From an uncultured Bacteriovorax sp. (GTDB taxonomy: Bacteria; Bdellovibrionota; Bacteriovoracia; Bacteriovoracales; Bacteriovoracaceae): DNA of 64,000 bases. Under the pieces are notes generated by a model that worked only from the letters and a program-made list of their open reading frames with translations, did not search any database and had not been told where the DNA came from. Location of the stretch: the NCBI GenBank assembly GCA_946480715.1, contig CAMLKK010000007.1, positions 58,038-122,037 of the forward strand, in the 5' to 3' direction. Position numbers and translations under genes: made by a program. Position 1 is the first letter of the stretch. Each line of letters opens with the position of its first letter. This document shows, piece by piece, positions 16,940 through 23,866 of the stretch.

Positions 16940-18135
16940 TGACGAATGAAAAAATCAGTAAATCTTTCATATACTTTAATTTAGGAATTTTATTTTCTTC
17001 GATCGGTACGATGACCTTTTTAGTGACGGCCATGGGTGCAATGTCGAAAATGGGCTTCAACGTTTGGGATATTGGCCTCTTCGTTGGGACCTTTCGATTT
17101 CTACCAACCTTGTTGTCTCTGGTATTTAGCCGTTTTTTTATAAGAATGGCCCATCTTAAATATTATGTTCCCCTTGAACTCACTTCTTTTGCCCTTTCTC
17201 TCGCCCTTGCTTACCTTGCTTCACGTCCCGATTTTAATATTTATTCTTTCACCGCCCTCGCTGTCTTTAGTGCCATTTTGACCCTACCTCAGAGGGCCAA
17301 CCGACCGGCGATCATGAAATTTTTAGAAGAAAAGGCAGGCCTGGGACATACGAGACCAGCGCTTTGGCTTAACAAAGTCACTCATGGAGCAACCTTTTTT
17401 TCGGCAATTATCGGACTATCGGGTTTAACCGTTTTCTCACTTTCGACAATTATTCTTTTTGATGCTTTCACTTTTTTAGTGAGTGCTGCTTGTTCATACG
17501 GTGTCGTGAAATATATTTTGCAAATGCAGAATTCTTTTGAAGCTAAAAGTGAAGAAGAGGCTCCTACTCTTCAAGGTCTAAAAGAAGGTGCATTGATTTT
17601 TGCTAAAAAAATCCCTCTCGTTTTTCTGTTAGATTTTTTTCTTGCAACTATTCTCATCGGCGCCAATATGTTCTCAGTGCGAATTGCTGGTGAACAGCCC
17701 ATACTCATTCCACTTCTTTTAATGTCTTATGGATTAGCCGTTTGGGTTGGTGGTTATCTTATTCGTTTCAAAAAATTTGAAGAAAAGATTGTGTGGGTCT
17801 GGCCACTGATGGGATTAGGTTTTTGCGCTGTCGGATTTTTTCCAGGTCGTGGGGTTTTAACTTTTGGACTAACTTTTCTTTGCGATCTCGGATATTGGCT
17901 TCTTTTTCATTACCTCACAGAAATGATTCAAAAAAATTGTGATCTTAAAGATGTTGAAAGCGTTTATTTTGCCCGTAATTCACTTATGGCACTCTATCTC
18001 GCACTAGGCGAATTTGCGGTTGGCGGATGGGCCAATTCTCTACCTTTAACTTACGAAGGAATATTAAGAGGCGCTATCGCCTTTGCAGTCTTCGCTTTAC
18101 TTATTTTTAAACATGATAAAAAAGTACTTAATTAA
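16939..18135 (+). CDS. MFS transporter (drug/metabolite exporter type)
   Basis: The product has 398 residues with 10-12 hydrophobic segments and the usual MFS two-half layout. The first part, NLGILFSSIGTMTFLVTAM ... LFVGTFRFLPTLLSLVFSRFF, resembles the MFS_3 exporter group. Loop LNKVTHGATFF resembles the family's motif in the second helix pair. It is an inner-membrane exporter or permease; the substrate is unknown. No SD is visible upstream of ATG 16939. Its divergence from the peptide/dehydratase pair and its overlap (23 bp) with the downstream peptide-binding lipoprotein gene suggest a role in peptide export. Confidence 0.78.
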   Translation: MTNEKISKSFIYFNLGILFSSIGTMTFLVTAMGAMSKMGFNVWDIGLFVGTFRFLPTLLSLVFSRFFIRMAHLKYYVPLELTSFALSLALAYLASRPDFNIYSFTALAVFSAILTLPQRANRPAIMKFLEEKAGLGHTRPALWLNKVTHGATFFSAIIGLSGLTVFSLSTIILFDAFTFLVSAACSYGVVKYILQMQNSFEAKSEEEAPTLQGLKEGALIFAKKIPLVFLLDFFLATILIGANMFSVRIAGEQPILIPLLLMSYGLAVWVGGYLIRFKKFEEKIVWVWPLMGLGFCAVGFFPGRGVLTFGLTFLCDLGYWLLFHYLTEMIQKNCDLKDVESVYFARNSLMALYLALGEFAVGGWANSLPLTYEGILRGAIAFAVFALLIFKHDKKVLN

Positions 18136-19630
18136 TATTTTATTACTTACTCATTTGTTTGGGTTGGTTGGATGTACAAAAAAAAATAATGGGGACAATC
18201 TCATGCTTAATTTTCATATCCCAGTGAGACTATCACATTTGGATCCACATCGAATGGAAGACGCCTATTCGATGATGATCAATATTCAAATTTATCGAAG
18301 TCTCTTTCGTTATCTGGCAGATGGACAATTGAAACCTGATTTTGTTCACAAATATGAAGTTTCTGAGGATCGCCTTCGTTATACATTTCATCTGCGTGAT
18401 GACATCTTTTTTAGTGATAAAACACCAATAAAATCTCAGCACGTTCAACACAGTCTCGCGCGTATTTTTTCTTCGGGCGCTTCGATTGGCGCTGATCTCG
18501 ACTACATTAAAGGCGTTGAAATTTTTCGTAAAACAAAGGATCTGAAAGACTTTGGTTTTATCATTAAATCAGACAAAACTTTTGAAATTTCTCTCGATCA
18601 TCCGACTGATGTTTTTATAAAACATTTAGCGACAGCTGATTGTGCTATTCTTCCCATTACTGATTTTAAAATAAGTAATCTACCAAACGTTTACTCAGGT
18701 CCTTATCTAGTCAGTTCCTTCAGTGCAGAGGAAGTAATTCTCAAGAAGTGGCGCAAAGATTTCTTCGATTCAAAAAACTCTCCTGAGTCAGTTCGTTTAT
18801 TTTATACGCTGGAAGAACCTTCTAAATTAGCTGCGGCCCAAAAAACAGATTGGATTGTCTTCGATCATGTCGCACAGAATGTTCAAAAAGAACTTATTAA
18901 GCAAGAATGGTTTCAGACTTCCGGAGAAATGGCCCTCGAAAATTTTTTAGTCGCCAGTCCCAAACACTATTCTCTTTCTTTACGAAAGAAAATTTATTCA
19001 ATCATCACCAATTCTTCATTCGTTGATAAATTAAATTATCCAGGTCTTGAGAAAGCTTACGGCTTAATTCCTCCTTTTTTCGGTGGAGGTTTAGAGAAGT
19101 CGCATATTGAAAGCGTCATCAAACTATCTGACATGGACCAAAAATTTACAGAAGAAATTGAACTAGAATTTAATAAAGATATCGATATAACTTCTCAAAC
19201 AGCAAAACTCGTCGCTCAATCTCTAACTGACTATGGTTTGAAAGTTAAATTAGTACCTCTGGCCGCAGATGAACTCCTCGACAGAATGTTTTCCAAAAAA
19301 GGACATCTTATTCTTGGAAGAAAAGGAATTGATTATCCGGATGCTATCTCCATTCTCAATTATTTCAAGGCCGGCGTAGAAAATAATTATTTTTACACTG
19401 AAAACAAAACTCTTCCCTTAATCATTAACAAAATCATCGTTAACAATTCTGCAGATGAAAAAATAAAATTAGTGCGAGAGGCACAAGTTGAAATTCTAAA
19501 AGAATTTACAACAATTCCACTTTTTTTCGGAACGGACTCAAGTAGTTTATGGTCTTCAAAGTTGGTTGCTGTTCCACCTTTTCCAGCTGGGCCTCACATG
19601 ATTCCTTTTGAGATGTTAGAGGTAAAATAG
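18113..19630 (+). CDS. ABC-type oligopeptide-binding lipoprotein (SBP_bac_5)
   Basis: From ATG 18113 the product is 505 residues, the normal OppA/DppA class size. The lipoprotein signal ends in LVGC with Cys20 or so as lipid site. Family features are LSHLDPHRMEDAYSMMINIQIYRSLFRY, LKPDFVHKYEVSEDRLRYTFHLRDDIFFSDKTPIKSQHVQHSLARI, and IPLFFGTDSSSLWS near the end. These proteins capture peptides in the periplasm. No ABC permease or ATPase gene is adjacent. The gene overlaps the MFS gene by 23 bp, and its stop shares a base with the GTG start of the histidine kinase (TAGTG). A sensor-accessory role is therefore plausible. Confidence 0.85.
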   Translation: MIKKYLINILLLTHLFGLVGCTKKNNGDNLMLNFHIPVRLSHLDPHRMEDAYSMMINIQIYRSLFRYLADGQLKPDFVHKYEVSEDRLRYTFHLRDDIFFSDKTPIKSQHVQHSLARIFSSGASIGADLDYIKGVEIFRKTKDLKDFGFIIKSDKTFEISLDHPTDVFIKHLATADCAILPITDFKISNLPNVYSGPYLVSSFSAEEVILKKWRKDFFDSKNSPESVRLFYTLEEPSKLAAAQKTDWIVFDHVAQNVQKELIKQEWFQTSGEMALENFLVASPKHYSLSLRKKIYSIITNSSFVDKLNYPGLEKAYGLIPPFFGGGLEKSHIESVIKLSDMDQKFTEEIELEFNKDIDITSQTAKLVAQSLTDYGLKVKLVPLAADELLDRMFSKKGHLILGRKGIDYPDAISILNYFKAGVENNYFYTENKTLPLIINKIIVNNSADEKIKLVREAQVEILKEFTTIPLFFGTDSSSLWSSKLVAVPPFPAGPHMIPFEMLEVK

Positions 19631-21279
19631 TGCAATTGAGTTTTGCCATTCTTAGATCCGTTCAAGGCTTTTTTGTCAAAGTCATGGTCGTGGCATTCTT
19701 TTCCATTCTCCTTTTTGAAGGATTCGGTTTTTATCAAGCATTCCAGTTAAAAAAGAAAGTCATGGCCGATTATCTTTCTACGATTGGTCTTGAAACTGAA
19801 TTGAGTAATGACTGGATAAGCTTTCCAAAGAGGATCAATACATTTGAGAGTAGTCTTGAGATTAAAGATAAGAATCATTACGATTTGGATGTGTTTAAAA
19901 ATAATCAACTCATTTACCGCAGCGATTTGAAGAACGACAGTTTTATTGAAATAGGATCTCAAGAAATTGTCATGCCAGGAGGTACAGTTCTTCGCATAGT
20001 TTTCAAAATGAATCTATTCGAGTCGGCACTTGAGATTTTAAAACCATTCCTCATCCTCTTATTCATTTCTCTTGCAACCCTCATGTTATTTTTTAACCAT
20101 GTCGGAAAAATTATCTCAACTTCACTCCGGCCATTAAGCGTTTTATTGGATGGTTTTAAAAAAGGTGAAAATGTTCAGACTGATCGAGTGGGTATTAAAG
20201 AATTCGACAGCCTTAGAGACAAAATCATTGAATATAAACTAGGACAGGAAGAAAACGAAAAATTGAAAATCGATCTGACAGTTCAAGAAAAAATGGTGGA
20301 ACTGGCTCAGATGGTTTCCCATGATATTCGCTCTCCCCTCAATTCTTTAAAAATGGCAGTGGATGATGTTCAAAAAATCGACAATGAACAACGATTTATC
20401 ATCAACCATTCGATTCAACGAATTAACGACATCGCACTCAATCTGCTCAATAGGAAGAAAGGCCAGGAACTTAAATATCAATTTACCAGTGAAGATATCT
20501 CAGAATTGACCCAACATCTTGTTGAGGCAAAAAAAATCGAATTTAAAAATAAAACATCTATCAATATCATTTTCAAAAATCTGGTTGGAAATGAATCGAA
20601 AGTTTTTATCGATAAAAAAGAATACACTCGCGCAATTTCAAACATCATTAATAATTCAATAGAAGCTTTAGACGACGGCAAAATCGAAATAAGCATAACT
20701 GATTTCGATGACAATAAGGTTGCCATTACTATTAAAGATGATGGAAGAGGTATGTCTGAAGATCTCTTAAAGCGATTAGGTGAAAAAGGTTATTCAGAAG
20801 GAAAAAGCGAAAGCGATTCTGGTTCTGGACTCGGTGTCTATCATGCAAAGAAAACCGTTGCTCAATTTAATGGTTATATGACTTTCGAATCAGAGCTTAG
20901 CAAAGGCACTACTGTAACGATCATTCTTCCAAAATGTGAAGAAGTTCAAAGTTCGAACAGCTCTTATGATTATGTCTACATCGATGATGATCGACTGCTT
21001 CGTTTGGGATGGAGTAAAAGAGCAAAAAATAAGCAGATCAAACTTCTCACTCTCGCATCAGCGGATGAATTTAAGAATTACGAATCAAATCTCTCTAAAG
21101 AGCAAACTCATATCTACATTGACTATGATTTAGGGAATGCCACTAAAAATGGTTTGGATTTAGCTCAAGAGCTTCACGAAAAAGGCTTTAAGAAGATTTT
21201 TATGGCCAGCGGACATGAAGAAAAACATTTCACACAATTCTCATGGCTCACTTTCGCTGGCAAGGAATGTCCATTCTAA
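19630..21279 (+). CDS. Hybrid sensor histidine kinase with C-terminal receiver
   Basis: The product has 549 residues. Two membrane segments (about 13-35 and 138-158) enclose a roughly 100-residue periplasmic sensor. A linker and a HisKA domain follow, with H-box VSHDIRSPL (His231). The HATPase domain has N-box NIINNSIEAL, G1 DDGRGM and G2 GSGLGVYHAK. A receiver completes the protein: IDDDR, phospho-acceptor about Asp498 in IYIDYDLG, switch Ser in MASGH, and conserved Lys in FAGKECPF. The start is GTG 19630, coupled to the binding-protein stop. No separate DNA-binding regulator is adjacent. The order exporter, peptide receptor, kinase suggests peptide sensing. It ends in a shared terminator. 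Confidence 0.87.
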   Translation: MQLSFAILRSVQGFFVKVMVVAFFSILLFEGFGFYQAFQLKKKVMADYLSTIGLETELSNDWISFPKRINTFESSLEIKDKNHYDLDVFKNNQLIYRSDLKNDSFIEIGSQEIVMPGGTVLRIVFKMNLFESALEILKPFLILLFISLATLMLFFNHVGKIISTSLRPLSVLLDGFKKGENVQTDRVGIKEFDSLRDKIIEYKLGQEENEKLKIDLTVQEKMVELAQMVSHDIRSPLNSLKMAVDDVQKIDNEQRFIINHSIQRINDIALNLLNRKKGQELKYQFTSEDISELTQHLVEAKKIEFKNKTSINIIFKNLVGNESKVFIDKKEYTRAISNIINNSIEALDDGKIEISITDFDDNKVAITIKDDGRGMSEDLLKRLGEKGYSEGKSESDSGSGLGVYHAKKTVAQFNGYMTFESELSKGTTVTIILPKCEEVQSSNSSYDYVYIDDDRLLRLGWSKRAKNKQIKLLTLASADEFKNYESNLSKEQTHIYIDYDLGNATKNGLDLAQELHEKGFKKIFMASGHEEKHFTQFSWLTFAGKECPF

Positions 21280-21286
21280 CAAAAAA

Positions 21287-21311
21287 AAGGGCCGTGAGGC
21301 CCTTTATTATT
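21287..21311. terminator. Bidirectional terminator between kinase and AspRS genes
   Basis: Stem AAGGGCC/GGCCCTT (21287-21293 with 21298-21304) with a GTGA loop. It is preceded by eight A and followed by a T-rich tract, so it can stop transcription from both convergent genes. Confidence 0.85.
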
Positions 21312-21318
21312 TTCCTGA

Positions 21319-22644
21319 CTACGGTGTCAGTCTATGAATATCTCTTGGGTACATTGTCGCAGACTTGATATTATCTAGTCCTAGTAGTCTTTGAGTTACA
21401 CGCTCTAGTCCGATACCGAACCCGCCGTGCGGTGGTAATCCATGCTTGTGTGCCGTCGTGAAGAATTCGAAACTTTTAGGATCAAGGCCTTTGCGTGAAA
21501 GTTTATCAACGATTTCATTGTAATCGTGAATACGTTGTCCACCCGAAGTGATTTCGATTCCTCTAAAAATCAAGTCGAAGCTCGAAGTGATCTTCGGATT
21601 ATTTACATCGTCTTTCGTGTAAAAAGGTCTTTTTTCAAACGGGTAGTTTGTGATGAAAACAAAATCTGAATTATAAGTTTCTTTCACGTATTCAGCGATT
21701 TTTAATTCTTCGATTGGTGCTAAATCATCCGGCTCTTCTGAAGGAACTTTATATTTCTCATTAACAATTTTCTTAACTTCGTAAAAATCAAGAGCTGGGA
21801 TATCAGTGATCTCTGGAACGTCAACTTCAAGAAGTTCTAGTTCGAATGGAACTGCTTTCTTAATGTAGTTGAAACAATGTTTAAGCATTGCTGTTTCAAT
21901 ATTCATGACATCATGGAAAGAATCAATGTTGCTTAACTCAACGTCGATCGATGTATATTCGTTGATGTGACGGCTTGTATTGTGTTTTTCCGCTCTGAAA
22001 ACCGGTGCAATCTCGAAAACGCGATCAAAAATTCCTACACAAAATTCTTTGTAAAACTGTGGAGATTGAGTGAGGTAAGCCGTCTGCCCAAAATATTCAA
22101 GTGAGAAGATGTTTGCTCCGCCTTCAGCTCCTTCCTTAACAATTTTTGGAGTTCTGATTTCAGTGAAATTGTTTTGAACTAAGAATTCACGAATTCCATG
22201 CACAAGCGCTGATTGAATTTTAAAGATGGCGCGTTCTTTTGGATGTCTCATTGAGAGGTAACGGAAATCAAATTTTGTATCGTTCAGAACATCTAGTTTT
22301 TTCTTTGTGATATCAAATGGCATCGGCTCATGAGGCGTACTCATAATCTCGAAACTCTCAATAACCATTTCACAATTTTTAGGTGAAACGAATGCATCTT
22401 TCAAAGTTGCTTCTTTAATTGTTCCTTTTAATTTTACGCTGCAACCATCTTTGATTCCTGTTGCTCCTAAATCACCATTGAAAACAGTTTGAATAATTGT
22501 TCCTGACGTATAGAGAAGAACGAATCCGAATCCAGACAGCACTCTTGTCTTAAAGACAACACCTCTGATTTCGATTTGCTGGCCGATATAGTTTTCAATG
22601 TTTTTAAACTTTAAAGTTTCGTTTACTTCAGATGAAATTTTCAT
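21319..22644 (-). CDS. aspS: Aspartyl-tRNA synthetase, archaeal/non-discriminating type
   Basis: From ATG 22644 (SD AAGGA upstream) the product is 441 residues. This is the length of archaeal-type AspRS and far below the about 590 of bacterial AspRS. An N-terminal OB-fold anticodon domain is followed by the class II core: motif 2 as FRAEKHNTSRHINEY, FVFITNYPFEKRPFYT, ITSGGQRIHDY, and motif 3 as GFGIGLERV. The bacterial GAD insertion is absent. Enzymes of this type often charge both tRNA-Asp and tRNA-Asn, with GatCAB then making Asn-tRNA. The GGQRIHD segment favours AspRS over AsnRS. A longer reading from 22731 lacks an SD. Confidence 0.85.
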   Translation of the reverse strand: MKISSEVNETLKFKNIENYIGQQIEIRGVVFKTRVLSGFGFVLLYTSGTIIQTVFNGDLGATGIKDGCSVKLKGTIKEATLKDAFVSPKNCEMVIESFEIMSTPHEPMPFDITKKKLDVLNDTKFDFRYLSMRHPKERAIFKIQSALVHGIREFLVQNNFTEIRTPKIVKEGAEGGANIFSLEYFGQTAYLTQSPQFYKEFCVGIFDRVFEIAPVFRAEKHNTSRHINEYTSIDVELSNIDSFHDVMNIETAMLKHCFNYIKKAVPFELELLEVDVPEITDIPALDFYEVKKIVNEKYKVPSEEPDDLAPIEELKIAEYVKETYNSDFVFITNYPFEKRPFYTKDDVNNPKITSSFDLIFRGIEITSGGQRIHDYNEIVDKLSRKGLDPKSFEFFTTAHKHGLPPHGGFGIGLERVTQRLLGLDNIKSATMYPRDIHRLTP

Positions 22645-22883
22645 TGTTTCCTTAGGGTTGAGTCTAAAATGTGATCCTTTAAAAATAATCCAAAAAGTCC
22701 TTTTCTGCACGAACATTATCCATGAAGACATGGTGCAACATGTTCTGCTAACTGCTCCTTATCACATATCTCAGATCATGAATAAGCAGCATCAAGATCA
22801 CATTAAAACCTAATTCAAGAAATATTCAGATTTTCATCATGGGTCCATCATCAATTCAACATAAACGTTCTAAGGAGAATTTA

Positions 22884-23513
22884 ATGAAGATGTTAATGGC
22901 AGTAGCAGTGACAGCAATGCTTTCTGCAAACGCGTTTGCTGATGGACAAGTTTTTTATCGTTATGGCTTTTCAAAATTAGATGAAAGTCGAGGCAATCAA
23001 ATCTTCACTGATACCGCTAACGGTTTGGGAGCGGGTGCTTCTAACAGTGATAAAAGCGGACACGGGATTGGAGCTGGTCTTGATTTGAGTCTTATGCAAT
23101 GTCCACTATTCGAACAAAACTCGGTCGCAGGAGAAATCTTTGTCGACTACAATCGTTTTTCACGCAAAGGTGTAACGAACGCAATCGGAACTGTGGCCGG
23201 TGTTCAACCTAATCGCGCTATCATTTCTGTTTCTGAACTGGCAGTTGTCATTGCTCCAAAATATCGTTTTGGTGGTTTAGGAAAATTCAGACCGTGGATT
23301 GTTCCAATTGGTTTAGCGTTTATGGTTAACAGCCCTCCATCAAACACTACAAGTTATTTAGATGTTGGTTATCAAGTCGGAGCAGGTGGAGAATATGAAC
23401 TCGTAAAACAACTCTCACTTGGCGTTGACTACCGCTACACTGTTGGAAATGGTGATCCTGGTCTCAAAGTTAAATACGGAAGTTTGGGAACATACCTCGC
23501 AATTAATTTCTAG
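22884..23513 (+). CDS. Outer-membrane beta-barrel protein
   Basis: From ATG 22884, with SD AAGGAG seven bases upstream, the product is 209 residues. The signal peptide ends at ANAFA, with cleavage before DGQ. The mature chain shows barrel strands with terminal aromatic residues (VFYRYGFSKL, GIGAGLDLSL, VAGEIFVDYNRF, YLDVGYQVGAGGEYEL, LSLGVDYRYTVG) and a final LGTYLAINF ending in Phe, the classical outer-membrane signature. It resembles OmpA/OmpW-size barrels; no specific function is visible. An upstream in-frame ATG at 22839 would spoil the signal peptide. It is followed by a clear terminator. Confidence 0.75.
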   Translation: MKMLMAVAVTAMLSANAFADGQVFYRYGFSKLDESRGNQIFTDTANGLGAGASNSDKSGHGIGAGLDLSLMQCPLFEQNSVAGEIFVDYNRFSRKGVTNAIGTVAGVQPNRAIISVSELAVVIAPKYRFGGLGKFRPWIVPIGLAFMVNSPPSNTTSYLDVGYQVGAGGEYELVKQLSLGVDYRYTVGNGDPGLKVKYGSLGTYLAINF

Positions 23514-23519
23514 TTTCGA

Positions 23520-23553
23520 ATCAAGGCCCAGATTAAGTTGGGCCTTGATTTTT
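23520..23553 (+). terminator. Intrinsic terminator after the barrel gene
   Basis: An 11-bp perfect stem, ATCAAGGCCCA/TGGGCCTTGAT (23520-23530 with 23539-23549), with an eight-base loop and a short T-tract. Confidence 0.88.
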
Positions 23554-23671
23554 CCCTATGCTGGTGTCATTTTGGCATTGAGAAAAATCGTTCCTACGGA
23601 CCGTACGGGACGAAAAGTATTAAACTCAAAATCAAAAAAATTCGCGCTAAAAAAAAGAAACAAACTAAAAT

Positions 23672-23730
23672 ACTTTTTCACTTTTTCTCCAATGAAAAAA
23701 GATGTTCTAGCAAAACCAAAGTGAAAAAGT
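23672..23730. repeat. 13-bp perfect inverted repeat in an intergenic gap
   Basis: ACTTTTTCACTTT (23672-23684) and AAAGTGAAAAAGT (23718-23730) are perfect inverted copies 33 bases apart. Outer CAAACT (23661-23666) and AGTTTG (23729-23734) add to the pairing. The 300-base gap 23554-23866 holds no convincing gene; a 90-codon open frame across it has no SD and a low-complexity Lys-rich product. Confidence 0.5.
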
Positions 23731-23866
23731 TTGTTCTTTTTTATTTGATTAAAGAAAGGTTTTTAGTCACGTCCTCGTTTGTCATAAGATTCAGGCCTCA
23801 CATTCATTGAGACGATAGAAAATTAGTCGACCTTTAATGTTAATGATCACATCAACGGGATATAAC

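Noticed and set aside
23538..23810. 90-codon open frame in the intergenic gap
   Set aside because: It begins inside the terminator stem region, has no SD and gives a Lys/Phe-rich low-complexity product; it also covers an inverted repeat.
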